This document shows positions 25,489-34,950 of a DNA stretch of 60,196 bases, piece after piece. A program made the translations under genes and the position numbers. This stretch comes from Agrobacterium genomosp. 13 str. CFBP 6927 (lineage in GTDB: Bacteria > Pseudomonadota > Alphaproteobacteria > Rhizobiales > Rhizobiaceae), in contig LT009756.1 in NCBI GenBank assembly GCA_900012615.1, positions 2,421,750 through 2,481,945 on the forward strand, in the 5' to 3' direction. The notes beneath the pieces were generated by a model. That model did not search any database. It saw only the letters and a program-made list of their open reading frames with translations, and was not told where the DNA came from. Each line of letters opens with the position of its first letter. The first letter of the stretch is position 1.

Positions 25489-26679
25489 ATGACGCTGACC
25501 ACAAAGCGCCGGGCCCTGACGGGCGCCGGTATCGGGCTTGCTATGTCCGTTGCAGCCGCAGCACTCATTTTCGACCTCCCCGCCAGCCGCGATGCGACAG
25601 CTGCCTCCACGCCTGCCGAAACGCCCGCAATCCCCGTTACCGTCGCCAAGGTGGAAAGCCGTGACGTCATGCGCTGGGAAGAGTTTTCCGGCCGTCTGGA
25701 AGCCGTCGACCGGGTGCAGATCCGCTCCCGCGTCGCCGGCCAGATACAGGCCGTGCATTTCCGCGAAGGCGCGCTGGTGAAGGAAGGCGACGCCCTCTTC
25801 ACCATCGATCCGGCCCCCTATCAGGCTGCCGTCGCCGGCGCCGAAGCGCAGGTCGCCTCGGCCGAAGCCAAGGTAAGCCTTGCAAAGACCGAACTCGACC
25901 GTGGCCGCAGGCTTTCCGACAATCGCACCATCTCCCAGAGCGATCTCGACCAGCGGCAAAGCTCGTTTGCGGATGCCGAAGCCCAGCTTCGCGCCGCCCG
26001 CGCCGCTTTGACGACGGCTGAGCTCGATCTCGGTTATACCGAAATCCGCGCCCCGGTTTCCGGCAAGGTCGGCCGCATCGAAATCACCGCCGGCAACCTC
26101 GTCGCCGCCGGCTCCACCTCGCCTGCCCTGACGACGCTGGTATCGGTCAACCCGATCTATGCCAGCTTCAACGCCAGCGAAGGCGTCGTGGCCAAGGCGC
26201 TTGCCGAACTGCCGCAGACGGACGGCGCGCTGCCCGCCCTCGAACAGATCCCGGTGGAAATCGGCACGCTTTCGGATGAAGGCACGCCGATCAAGGGCAC
26301 GCTGCACCTGATCGACAACCAGGTGGATTCGGCAAGCGGCACCATCGGTGTCCGCGCGGTCTTCGAAAATCCTGACGGCAGGCTCATTCCGGGTCAGTTC
26401 GTGCGGGTACGCATGGGTGAACCCAAGCCGGAAAACCGCATCGTCATCAGTGATCGCGCCATCGGCACGGATCAGGACAAGCGCTTCGTCTTCGTGGTCG
26501 ATGCCGAAAACAAGGTGAGCTACCGCCAGATCAAGCCCGGCGCACCGGCCGATGGCCAGCGTATCATCGACAGCGGTCTTGCCGCCGGCGATACGATCGT
26601 CGTCAACGGTCTGCAGCGCATTCGCCCCGGCGCCACCATCGCCCCGCAGGCGGAAGACAAGGTCGCCGCCTCGCAGTAA
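25489..26679 (+). CDS. RND efflux periplasmic adaptor (MexE/OqxA-like)
   Basis: 396-aa membrane fusion protein linking an inner-membrane RND pump to an outer-membrane channel. An N-terminal hydrophobic segment (~12-30) without a lipobox Cys implies signal-anchor or cleaved signal. Then IPVTVAKVESRDVMRWEEFSGRLEAVDRVQIRSRVAGQIQAVHFREGALVKEGDALF (lipoyl/barrel-sandwich half), a coiled-coil hairpin (~100-165), APVSGKVGRIEITAGNLV, and beta-barrel and proximal domains. AAGGAG upstream of ATG. Followed by the pump gene after 115 bp. Confidence 0.92.
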   Translation: MTLTTKRRALTGAGIGLAMSVAAAALIFDLPASRDATAASTPAETPAIPVTVAKVESRDVMRWEEFSGRLEAVDRVQIRSRVAGQIQAVHFREGALVKEGDALFTIDPAPYQAAVAGAEAQVASAEAKVSLAKTELDRGRRLSDNRTISQSDLDQRQSSFADAEAQLRAARAALTTAELDLGYTEIRAPVSGKVGRIEITAGNLVAAGSTSPALTTLVSVNPIYASFNASEGVVAKALAELPQTDGALPALEQIPVEIGTLSDEGTPIKGTLHLIDNQVDSASGTIGVRAVFENPDGRLIPGQFVRVRMGEPKPENRIVISDRAIGTDQDKRFVFVVDAENKVSYRQIKPGAPADGQRIIDSGLAAGDTIVVNGLQRIRPGATIAPQAEDKVAASQ

Positions 26680-26794
26680 TCCCGTCCCGCTCCCCCGCGA
26701 GACGCACTCTACACAGAACCGGCCAGAACCGGCGGCATAAAAGCCGCCGGAACGGCCTTTGCATTTCCAAAATATACCCGGAGAGGGACTGGAT

Positions 26795-29700
26795 ATGAAT
26801 ATTTCCAGATTTTTTGTCGACAGGCCGGTGTTCGCCGGCGTGCTGTCGATCCTGATCGTGGTGGCAGGCCTTCTTGGCATGCGCGCCCTGCCGATTTCCG
26901 AATATCCGGAAGTCGTTCCGCCATCCGTCGTCGTCCGCGCCACCTATCCCGGCGCGAACCCGGCCGTTATCGCTGAAACCGTCGCGACACCGCTTGAAGA
27001 ACAGATCAACGGCGTCGAGGACATGCTCTATATGGGCAGCCAGGCAACCTCCGACGGCGTGCTGACGCTGACCGTTACCTTCAAGCTCGGCACCGACCCC
27101 GACAAGGCGCAGCAGCTGGTGCAGAACCGCGTGTCGCAGGCCGAACCGCGCCTGCCGGCGGAAGTCCGCGCACTTGGCATCACCACCGTCAAGAGCTCGC
27201 CCGACTTCATCATGGTCGTCAACCTCGTCTCGAAGACCGATGCCTATGACATCACCTATCTGCGCAACTATGCGACGCTGAACGTCAAGGACCGGCTTGC
27301 CCGTATCGAAGGCGTAGGTCAGGTTCAGGTCTTCGGCGCAGGCGACTATTCCATGCGCGTCTGGCTCGACCCGCAGAAGGTCGCCGAGCATGATCTGGCC
27401 GCCAGCGACGTTTCCGATGCCATCCGCCAGCAGAACGTGCAGGCCGCAGCCGGCGTTATCGGTGCCTCCCCAAGCCCGAACGGCGTCGATCTGCAGCTCA
27501 ACGTCAATGCCCAGGGCCGTCTGACGACGCCGGAAGAATTCGGCAACATCATCGTCAAGAGCGGCGCCAACGGTGAAATCACCCGCCTGCGCGATGTCGC
27601 CCGCATCGAACTCGGCGCTGCCGACTATACGCTGCGCTCGCTGCTCGACGGCGAACCCGCCGTGGCTGTCGCCGTGTTGCAGGCTCCCGGCTCCAATGCC
27701 ATCGAAATCGCCGACAATGTCCGCGCCACAATGGACAATCTGCAGCTCGCAATGCCTGACGGTGTGAAATACGAGATCGTCTACGATACGACGAAATTCG
27801 TACGCTCCTCCATCGAGAAGGTTGTCGATACACTCCTCGAGGCCGTTGGCCTCGTGGTGCTTGTCGTCATCCTCTTCCTGCAGACCTGGCGCGCCTCGAT
27901 CATTCCGCTGATCGCCGTTCCGGTCTCGATCATCGGCACCTTCGCCGTCATGTATGCCTTCGGCTTCTCCATCAACGCGTTGACGCTGTTCGGGCTCGTG
28001 CTCGCCATCGGCATCGTGGTGGATGACGCCATCGTGGTCGTTGAAAACGTCGAGCGAAACATCGAAAACGGCCTCTCGCCACGTGACGCCACCTATAAGG
28101 CGATGCGCGAAGTGTCCGGGCCGATCATCGCCATTGCGCTGGTTCTGGTCGCCGTCTTCGTGCCGCTCGCCTTTATTTCAGGCCTTTCCGGCCAGTTCTA
28201 CCGGCAGTTCGCGCTGACCATCGCCATCTCCACCGTCATTTCGGCGATCAACTCGCTGACGCTGTCGCCCGCTCTGGCAGCCCTGCTGCTGAAGGAACAC
28301 GGCGCACCGAAAGACTGGCTGACCCGCGTCATGGACCGGCTTTTCGGCTGGTTCTTCCGTGGCTTCAACCGCGCCTTCGGGGCCGCCTCCAATGGCTACG
28401 GCAAAACCGTGGGCGGGCTGGTGACGCGCAAGAGCCTGGTGATGATCGTCTATATGGCGCTGGTCGCAGCCACCTACAGCATGTTCAGCACCGTTCCGAG
28501 CGGCTTCGTGCCGGCGCAGGACAAGCAGTACCTGATCGGCTTCGCACAGCTTCCGGACGGCGCAACGCTTGACCGCACGGAAAGTGTCATCAAGCGGATG
28601 AGCGACATCGCCATGGAACAGCCGGGCGTCAGCCACGCCATCGCCTTCCCCGGCCTGTCGATCAACGGTTTCACCATCGGCTCCAATTCCGGCATCGTCT
28701 TTGCTGTTCTCGATGACTTCGAAAACCGCAAGACGCCGGAACTCTCCGGTGGCGCCATCGCCATGCAGCTGAACCAGAAGTTCGCAGGCATTCAGGATGC
28801 CTTCATCGCCATGTTCCCGCCGCCGCCGGTCAACGGCCTCGGCCAGACAGGCGGCTTCAAGCTGCAGATCGAGGACCGCGCCGGCTACGGCTATCAGGCG
28901 CTCGATGAAGCGACCAAGGCGGTCATCGCCAAGGCCTATCAGACGCCGGAGCTGGCGGGCATCTTCTCCAGCTACCAGATCAACGTGCCGCAACTCTTCG
29001 CCGATCTCGACCGCGCCAAGGCCGAGCAGCTGGGCGTTTCGGTCAGCGACGTCTTCCAGACGCTGCAGATCTATCTGGGTTCGCTCTACGTCAACGACTT
29101 CAACGCCTTCGGACGGACATACAGCGTGCGTGTGCAGGCAGACGCGCAATTCCGCGCCCATGCGGAAGATATCGGCCGCCTGAAGGTGCGTTCGGCAACG
29201 GGTCAGATGATCCCGCTTTCCACGCTGCTGAAGGTGGATGCAACGACAGGACCGGAGCGCACCAACCGTTATAACGGCTTCCTTGCGGCCGATATCAACG
29301 GCGGTCCGGCACCGGGTTACTCCTCGGGACAGGCGCAGGCGGCGATTGAAAAAATCCTCGCTGAAACCCTGCCTGCCGGCATTGACTACGAGTGGACGGA
29401 CCTGACCTACCAGCAGATTCTGGCCGGTAACTCCAGCATCGTGGTCTTCCCGCTGGCGTTGCTGTTGGTCTATCTGGTTCTGGCCGCGCAATATGAAAGC
29501 CTCACATTGCCGATCGCCATCATCCTGATCGTACCACTTGGCGTACTTGCAGCCCTGACAGGCGTCTGGCTGACGGGAGGGGATAACAACATCTTTACGC
29601 AGATCGGCCTTGTCGTCCTTGTCGGTCTCTCGGCGAAAAACGCGATCCTGATCGTGGAATTCGCCCGGGAGCTGGAATTCGAAGGACGAACGCCGCTTCA

Positions 29701-29989
29701 GGCGGCCATCGAGGCAAGCCGGCTTCGCCTGCGCCCGATCCTGATGACCTCGCTCGCCTTCATCATGGGCGTGGTGCCGCTGGTCGTCTCCACCGGTGCG
29801 GGTGCGGAAATGCGCGCCGCCATGGGTGTCGCGGTGTTCTCCGGCATGATCGGCGTGACGTTCTTCGGCATCTTCATGACACCGGTATTCTATGTGCTGG
29901 TTCGCAAGCTGGCGGGCAACCGTCCGCTCATCCAGCACAAGCAGGAAGAACCGGCCAATTCGGACTACAAGCTCGAAAAGGCCGGCTGA
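26795..29989 (+). CDS. RND multidrug efflux pump (MexF/OqxB-like)
   Basis: 1064-aa HAE-1 family proton-driven exporter. The N-terminus MNISRFFVDRPVFAGVLSIL and PISEYPEVVPPSVVVRATYPGANPAVIAETVATPLEEQINGVEDMLYM match the MexF/OqxB branch closely (recalled). Proton-relay residues are visible: Asp-Asp in GIVVDDAIVVVENVER and Lys in GLSAKNAILIVEFA. Two repeats of six helices with large periplasmic loops fit length. GGAGAGGG precedes ATG. No outer-membrane factor gene follows; one must be shared from elsewhere. Confidence 0.94.
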   Translation: MNISRFFVDRPVFAGVLSILIVVAGLLGMRALPISEYPEVVPPSVVVRATYPGANPAVIAETVATPLEEQINGVEDMLYMGSQATSDGVLTLTVTFKLGTDPDKAQQLVQNRVSQAEPRLPAEVRALGITTVKSSPDFIMVVNLVSKTDAYDITYLRNYATLNVKDRLARIEGVGQVQVFGAGDYSMRVWLDPQKVAEHDLAASDVSDAIRQQNVQAAAGVIGASPSPNGVDLQLNVNAQGRLTTPEEFGNIIVKSGANGEITRLRDVARIELGAADYTLRSLLDGEPAVAVAVLQAPGSNAIEIADNVRATMDNLQLAMPDGVKYEIVYDTTKFVRSSIEKVVDTLLEAVGLVVLVVILFLQTWRASIIPLIAVPVSIIGTFAVMYAFGFSINALTLFGLVLAIGIVVDDAIVVVENVERNIENGLSPRDATYKAMREVSGPIIAIALVLVAVFVPLAFISGLSGQFYRQFALTIAISTVISAINSLTLSPALAALLLKEHGAPKDWLTRVMDRLFGWFFRGFNRAFGAASNGYGKTVGGLVTRKSLVMIVYMALVAATYSMFSTVPSGFVPAQDKQYLIGFAQLPDGATLDRTESVIKRMSDIAMEQPGVSHAIAFPGLSINGFTIGSNSGIVFAVLDDFENRKTPELSGGAIAMQLNQKFAGIQDAFIAMFPPPPVNGLGQTGGFKLQIEDRAGYGYQALDEATKAVIAKAYQTPELAGIFSSYQINVPQLFADLDRAKAEQLGVSVSDVFQTLQIYLGSLYVNDFNAFGRTYSVRVQADAQFRAHAEDIGRLKVRSATGQMIPLSTLLKVDATTGPERTNRYNGFLAADINGGPAPGYSSGQAQAAIEKILAETLPAGIDYEWTDLTYQQILAGNSSIVVFPLALLLVYLVLAAQYESLTLPIAIILIVPLGVLAALTGVWLTGGDNNIFTQIGLVVLVGLSAKNAILIVEFARELEFEGRTPLQAAIEASRLRLRPILMTSLAFIMGVVPLVVSTGAGAEMRAAMGVAVFSGMIGVTFFGIFMTPVFYVLVRKLAGNRPLIQHKQEEPANSDYKLEKAG

Positions 29990-30027
29990 AACCACACTCC
30001 CATCCACCGCAACCTTCGACGCAAGCC

Positions 30028-30059
30028 CGCCGCGCATCCCCCCGATGCGCGGCGTTTTT
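30028..30059 (+). terminator. Rho-independent terminator after the RND pump gene
   Basis: CGCCGCGCATC-CCCCC-GATGCGCGGCG stem, then T5. Confidence 0.92.
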
Positions 30060-30255
30060 CATGACACAAAACGTTCATGCGATTTTTCTGAAATAGAATC
30101 CGTTTCAAATACTTAAGCGACAACAATCCGGACATTGCATCTCAATAGAAGCTCCGGGAATTTAATATATTCAGCCGCATTGACGAAAATCAAAAGAAAC
30201 AATGCTATTTTATGCTTTGTATTTTGTGGTAATTTCCAAGAACAGGGTGATTCGG

Positions 30256-30270
30256 ACTAAATGATTTAGT
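30256..30270. promoter_or_regulatory. Perfect 15-bp palindrome before a small gene
   Basis: ACTAAAT-G-ATTTAGT, ending 11 bp before the start codon at 30282, in an AT-rich 200-bp tract. Could be an operator or a hairpin that occludes the ribosome site. Confidence 0.4.
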
Positions 30271-30281
30271 TCAGGGGCTAC

Positions 30282-30485
30282 ATGATGGAGCAGGATTACG
30301 AATCCTGGGCGACAACCGTTGCCTATTCGATAGTGATGCATGAAGGTCTGGACTTGGCGCTTTCCGCGCAGAATCTGGACAGGGGCAAGACCAGAAACAA
30401 CCGCGAGCGGCTGATGGAGGCCATTCGCATATCGTTGCTGGAAGCCCGTTCGCGCAGCCACCTCACAGCAGCGCACAGGCTCTGA
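30282..30485 (+). CDS. Small hypothetical protein
   Basis: 67-aa protein: MMEQDYESWATTVAYSIVMH, then EGLDLALSAQNLDRGKTRNN, then a helical Arg-rich tail RERLMEAIRISLLEARSRSH. No family recognised. Tandem ATG codons (30282, 30285) follow AGGGG by ~8 bases, and the upstream AT-rich region looks like a promoter. Predicted cytosolic and mostly helical. It converges on the EEP-family gene. Confidence 0.55.
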   Translation: MMEQDYESWATTVAYSIVMHEGLDLALSAQNLDRGKTRNNRERLMEAIRISLLEARSRSHLTAAHRL

Positions 30486-30510
30486 ACGCTTTACCTGATA
30501 TTGCGGGAAC

Positions 30511-31356
30511 TTAGGTCGGAAGAAGGTCGGTCCGGATCGCCGCTTTCAGTGGGAGGTGGTCCGAGGCGACACGCGCCAGCGCGCTGTCATGCGCTTCCAC
30601 CTGCTCGATCAGCCCTTCGCGATTGGCGATGATCCTGTCGAGCGCCAGCACCGGCAGGTTGGATGGAAAACTCGGCACCGCGGGCGGCAGGCCTCCGAAG
30701 GCGTCCCTGAACGTATTGAGCGACGAGCCATTGCCGAGCCGCCATTCATTCAGGTCTCCCATCAGAATGGTCGCGCATTCGTTGCGCGCTTCCAGAAGGC
30801 CGATAAGCGCCTTGGCCTGCTGGGCGCGGGAATGTCTCAGAAGACCGAAATGCGCGGCGATGATGCGCAGCGTGCCGCCGCTCTTCAGGTCGAGTTCCAC
30901 CACAAGCGCACCGCGCGGCTCGAGCCCCGGCAATTTCAACGTATGAACATCCCGCACCGCGCCTTCCCGGAACAGCACGACATTGCCGTGCCATCCATGC
31001 GCCTTGACGCCAGCCTGTACCGGCACGGGAACGAGCCCGCTTTCCCGCTCCAGCCGGGCAAGATCGAGCAGGCCCGTTCGCTCGCCGAAACGGCTGTCAG
31101 CTTCCTGCAACGCGATGATGTCCGCGCCGATTTCCTGAATGACGCGGCTGGTGCGATCCGGATCGAACTTGCGGTCGCGGCCCACACATTTATGCACATT
31201 GTAGGAAGCGATGACGGGGAAGGAATGATCTTTTCCCGCCTGCACCGCATTCTGCCGTTGGCGACGGTCGCGGAGCGACTGCATGACGAAGGCGGGCAAA
31301 CTGCTATTCGCCGCCAGAGCCGTTTTTTCGCTGTTCAGCAAACCGTTTTTCTTCAC
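30511..31356 (-). CDS. Endonuclease/exonuclease/phosphatase family protein
   Basis: 281-aa protein of the EEP (DNase I-like) fold. Motifs: SYNVHKCVGRD (first strand), ALQEAD with the metal-binding Glu, AHFGLLRHSRAQQ, MGDLNEWR (Asp/Asn) and SDHLPLKA (catalytic His). The GTG start at 31356 is set by CGGAGG nine bases upstream; a longer frame overlaps the cardiolipin synthase-like gene. It follows that gene by 16 bp on the same strand; the pairing of EEP and PLD-type proteins is common and suggests a membrane-lipid or phosphodiester role. Confidence 0.85.
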   Translation of the reverse strand: MKKNGLLNSEKTALAANSSLPAFVMQSLRDRRQRQNAVQAGKDHSFPVIASYNVHKCVGRDRKFDPDRTSRVIQEIGADIIALQEADSRFGERTGLLDLARLERESGLVPVPVQAGVKAHGWHGNVVLFREGAVRDVHTLKLPGLEPRGALVVELDLKSGGTLRIIAAHFGLLRHSRAQQAKALIGLLEARNECATILMGDLNEWRLGNGSSLNTFRDAFGGLPPAVPSFPSNLPVLALDRIIANREGLIEQVEAHDSALARVASDHLPLKAAIRTDLLPT

Positions 31357-31372
31357 GCTGCAATGCCTCCGA

Positions 31373-32833
31373 CTAAAGATAGGGCGAAGCGAGCCAAAGG
31401 ACACGCTCCACTAAACGGACAACGAATGGCCGCGCATTCAGTTCGCTCAGCCGGACAGGTAAAGCGGTTGCCCGCGCATCGCGGATGCGGTTTCCGATCG
31501 TCGCGGCGAATTCCTTATCCATGACTTCAAGATCGATCTCGAAGTTCAGCCGCAGGGAACGCGGATCGAGGTTGGAAGAACCGATATAGGTCCAGCACCC
31601 GTCGATCACCAGAAGCTTGGAATGGTTGAAAGCTCCCGTTGCCCGCCAGATGCGGCAGTAATTCTTCAGCATCTGGTCGAACTGCGCCGTCATCGCCCTG
31701 TCCACCAGCACCAGATTGTTGCTTTGCGGCACGATGATATCCACCACGACCCCCCGCCTCGCTGCGGTAATGAGTGCCGAAATAAGCTCCCGATCGGGGA
31801 GAAAATAGGGCGACATGATGAGAATGGAGGAGCGGGCGACGGAAAACGCACCCATCAGCATCTTGTGACTGGTCTCGATGCTCCTGTCCGGCCCGGAGGA
31901 GGATACCCGGGCGACGATCTGCGATCCCGGCACACCATCGGGAATGGCAATGTCCCAGACGGGCGTATCAAGAAGCTCCCCCGTCGTGAACCGCCAGTCC
32001 TCCGCCGCGATGGAGAAAAAATCCGATACCACCGGGCCGCTGATCCTGAAATGGGTGTCGTGCGACTGTTTTTCGCCGCCGAATTCCAGTGTGAAACCCT
32101 CGCGGATATTCATGCCGCCGCTAAAGGCAATGCGTCCGTCCACCACGAGAATCTTGCGGTGGGTCCGCAGATTGGCATAGGGCAGCCGAAGCCCCATGAT
32201 GACATTGCCGTTGAAGACATCGGCGACGATGCCCTTTTCCCTGAGCGTCGGCAGAATGCTCGGTACGGAATAACGCGCACCCACGGCATCGATGAGCACC
32301 CTGACTTCAACGCCGCGAAACTTCGCCCTTTCCAGCGCCGCCACAAAGCGCGCACCGATCCTGTCATTGTCGAAAATATATGTTTCGAGAATGATCGACC
32401 GCTTCGCCTCCCCGATCGCTTCCAGCATGGCGGCATAAGCGGCATCACCGGTCACAAGCGGCTCGATTGTGTTTCCCGTTGTCAGCGCATGGCGCGTCAC
32501 CCGGTCACCCAGCGTCTTCATCGCCTCGAAACGGCGTCCGAACCGCGCGGCGATGAGTTCGCCGCTCGCATCGAGACGCGCCACGCGATCCATGATCTCG
32601 TCCAGCATGAAGGATCGCTGCTGGGTGATGTTGGACCGGCGAATGCGGTTGATGCCGGCAATGGCATAGATGACGGCACCGACAATCGGCGACAGGACGA
32701 TGACGCCGACCCAGCCAAGCGCCGAGCGGACCTCCTCCTTCGTCATGGTTGCATGCACGGCTGCCACTGTTCCCATCAAAATGGAGAGAACGGCAAGGAT
32801 ATGCGGCCAATAGGCGATGACGAGATCGAGCAT
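31373..32833 (-). CDS. Cardiolipin synthase-like phospholipase D protein
   Basis: 486-aa membrane protein. Two N-terminal helices (~4-24, 40-60) precede two PLD domains with full HKD motifs: HRKILVVDG (His225, Lys227, Asp232) and HSKLLVIDG (His404, Lys406, Asp411), each followed by a GS/N-type element (SGGMN, GSSNLDPRS). This is the bacterial Cls layout, which condenses two phosphatidylglycerols into cardiolipin. The start is uncertain: ATG at 32833 gives the expected N-terminal helix, but no clear ribosome site is seen; the frame extends 74 codons further. Confidence 0.88.
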   Translation of the reverse strand: MLDLVIAYWPHILAVLSILMGTVAAVHATMTKEEVRSALGWVGVIVLSPIVGAVIYAIAGINRIRRSNITQQRSFMLDEIMDRVARLDASGELIAARFGRRFEAMKTLGDRVTRHALTTGNTIEPLVTGDAAYAAMLEAIGEAKRSIILETYIFDNDRIGARFVAALERAKFRGVEVRVLIDAVGARYSVPSILPTLREKGIVADVFNGNVIMGLRLPYANLRTHRKILVVDGRIAFSGGMNIREGFTLEFGGEKQSHDTHFRISGPVVSDFFSIAAEDWRFTTGELLDTPVWDIAIPDGVPGSQIVARVSSSGPDRSIETSHKMLMGAFSVARSSILIMSPYFLPDRELISALITAARRGVVVDIIVPQSNNLVLVDRAMTAQFDQMLKNYCRIWRATGAFNHSKLLVIDGCWTYIGSSNLDPRSLRLNFEIDLEVMDKEFAATIGNRIRDARATALPVRLSELNARPFVVRLVERVLWLASPYL

Positions 32834-33117
32834 GATGCAACTATAGGGCATCGGGCCGAAAAGTGTATCGCGGTTTTCGGAAAACCCGATGCCTAAACGG
32901 AATGGTTGAGCGGTTTGCCTGTCCAGCGATCCCAACCCGGCGATGCAGACGCGGTCGGTGAGCGGAACCCAAGCTTCCCGCCCATCCTTTTGCGGGACAG
33001 ACCCTTGCGGGATTAACGGTGGAAACCGGCCTTGCGATATGTCATGAGAGCGCATCTTGATCTTTAGGCAGGGGTTCTTGCGGGCTTTCTGCGATGTTTG
33101 AAAGCAAGAAGGCCGTG

Positions 33118-33993
33118 ATGCAGGAAAATACCCAAGGCGCCGTCATCGTCATTTCCAGCCACGTCATGCGTGGTTCCGTCGGCAATCGCGCAGCGGTCTT
33201 TGCGCTGGAGACGCTGGGTTATCCGGTCTGGGCGGTGCCCACCATCGTCATGCCCTGGCACCCCGGCCACGGCCCGTCCACGCGGATGCGCTTTCAGGAC
33301 GACGACTTCGACAAGGCCATGACCGATCTTGAAAACGCCAAATGGATTGGCGAGGTCAAAGCCGTTCTGACCGGTTATTTCGGAAGCGCCGCACAGGTCC
33401 GCGCCGTCGCAAGGCTGATCCGCAATCTGAAGGAAAAGAACCCGGCGCTGATTTATGCCTGCGACCCGGTTATGGGCGATCTGGGCGGCCTTTACATTCC
33501 CCTTGAGACCGCCGAAGCCATCCGCGATCACCTCATCCCGCTTGCGACCGTCGCGACACCGAACCGCTACGAACTGGCCTGGATGAGCGGCGCCGAGCTT
33601 GAAACCAACAATGCCATCATGGATGCGGCGCTCGCACTCGGGCCGCCGAAAATGCTGGTCACCTCGGCCGTGCCGATGATGGCGGGCGGCACCGGCAATC
33701 TTTATCTCAGCGGCCGGCACGCCCTGCTTGCCGAACACCGCGCCATAGAGAATGCGCCGAACGGACTTGGTGACCTCATGTCCGCGCTGTTCCTCGCCCG
33801 CCTGCTCGAAGGCCTGGATGATGAAAAGGCGCTGCAGCTGGCCACCGCCAGCGTGTTCGAAATTCTGGCCCGCACGAAAAAACGCGAGATGAACGAACTG
33901 ACGCTTGAGACCGATTCTTCAAGTCTTTCCACACCCATGGCCATGGTGCAGATGCGTCATCTCTTGCATCCTTCACGCAGCAAGCGCAAATAG
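33118..33993 (+). CDS. pdxY: Pyridoxal kinase
   Basis: 291-aa ribokinase-fold vitamin B6 kinase that phosphorylates pyridoxal in the PLP salvage pathway. Features: VIVISSHVMRGSVGNRAAVFALETLGYPVWAVPTI (substrate site), ACDPVMGD, ATPNRYELAWMSG, VTSA, and the anion-hole/catalytic NGLGD (Asp219). ATG at 33118 follows GAAGG; an ATG eight codons earlier lacks a ribosome site. Divergent from the cardiolipin synthase-like gene. Confidence 0.9.
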   Translation: MQENTQGAVIVISSHVMRGSVGNRAAVFALETLGYPVWAVPTIVMPWHPGHGPSTRMRFQDDDFDKAMTDLENAKWIGEVKAVLTGYFGSAAQVRAVARLIRNLKEKNPALIYACDPVMGDLGGLYIPLETAEAIRDHLIPLATVATPNRYELAWMSGAELETNNAIMDAALALGPPKMLVTSAVPMMAGGTGNLYLSGRHALLAEHRAIENAPNGLGDLMSALFLARLLEGLDDEKALQLATASVFEILARTKKREMNELTLETDSSSLSTPMAMVQMRHLLHPSRSKRK

Positions 33994-34067
33994 CGCTTCA
34001 GGAATTGGTCTTCAACGCACCAGGTTCGCCCCGTGATCTTGGTCCAAGCATAACGGTACTGCGATAG

Positions 34068-34709
34068 ATGAAAGATTTTCCGGAAACCCTTCTCAACGGC
34101 TACAAGAACTTCATGAGCGGTCGCTATGTCGATGAACGCGAAAGATACCGCGTTCTGGCCGATACCGGACAGAAACCGCAGACCCTGTTCATTGCCTGTT
34201 GTGACTCCCGCTCGGCGCCGGAAACCATTTTCGACTGCGGACCGGGAGAGCTTTTTGTCGTCCGCAACGTCGCCAACATGGTGCCGCCCTTCGAGCCGGA
34301 CGGGCAGTACCACGCCACGTCGGCGGCTATCGAATATGCCGTTCAGGTTCTGAAGGTGAAGGATATCGTTGTCATGGGCCATGGCCGCTGCGGCGGCATT
34401 CAGGCCGCGCTCGATCCCAATCTCGAACCCCTGTCGCCGGGTGACTTCATCGGCAAGTGGATGAACATGGTCAAGTCGGCCGCCGAGCAAATCCAGAGCA
34501 ACGATGTCATGACCGCGTCGGAGCGCCAGACGGCGCTGGAACGGGTTTCCATCCGCAACTCCATCGCCAATCTGCGCGGCTTCCCCTTCGTCAAGGCGCA
34601 GGAAACCGCCGGCAAGGTCAAGCTGCATGGCGCTTGGTTCGATATTTCGACCGGCGAATTGTGGGTGATGGACGGCAAGACAGGTGATTTTCGTCGCCCG
34701 GATCTGTGA
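34068..34709 (+). CDS. Beta-class carbonic anhydrase
   Basis: 213-aa zinc enzyme interconverting CO2 and bicarbonate. Zinc ligands: Cys44 in ACCDSR (with the Asp46-Arg48 dyad), His105 and Cys108 in MGHGRCGG. The length and the RNVANMVPPFEPDGQYHATSAAIEYAV segment are typical. Stands alone between pdxY and the transglycosylase, 74 bp downstream of pdxY, so cotranscription is possible. Confidence 0.94.
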   Translation: MKDFPETLLNGYKNFMSGRYVDERERYRVLADTGQKPQTLFIACCDSRSAPETIFDCGPGELFVVRNVANMVPPFEPDGQYHATSAAIEYAVQVLKVKDIVVMGHGRCGGIQAALDPNLEPLSPGDFIGKWMNMVKSAAEQIQSNDVMTASERQTALERVSIRNSIANLRGFPFVKAQETAGKVKLHGAWFDISTGELWVMDGKTGDFRRPDL

Positions 34710-34779
34710 TTGAAACAGATAGAGAAAGCGAGACGGTCCTGAGTTGCCATCAACCTGCCTGGCAATCAAACCTCTCCTT

Positions 34780-34853
34780 CGTCATCCTCGGGCTTGACCC
34801 GAGGATCCACACCTGACGCGCAATGGATCCTCGGGTCAAGCCCGAGGATGACG
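34780..34853. repeat. RIME-like palindromic element, short form
   Basis: ATCCTCGGG-CTTGA-CCCGAGGAT hairpin and its inverted copy around ACACCTGACGCGCA. A further degenerate single arm (GTGCCGGATCAAGCCCGGCA) follows at about 34895-34920. Confidence 0.8.
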
Positions 34854-34950
34854 TCGATTATGCGGGAGACTTTTGCCGGACGCACCGTGGCTGCGTGCCG
34901 GATCAAGCCCGGCATGACGGAAGTGAAATTTTAGTTCGTAGAAAGCAGCC

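Noticed and set aside
28178..30037. 619-codon leftward open frame opposite the RND pump gene
   Set aside because: It mirrors a highly conserved RND coding sequence, with no ribosome site or recognisable domain.
31622..32896. 424-codon rightward open frame opposite the cardiolipin synthase-like gene
   Set aside because: The two HKD motifs are on the minus strand; the plus frame is a shadow.
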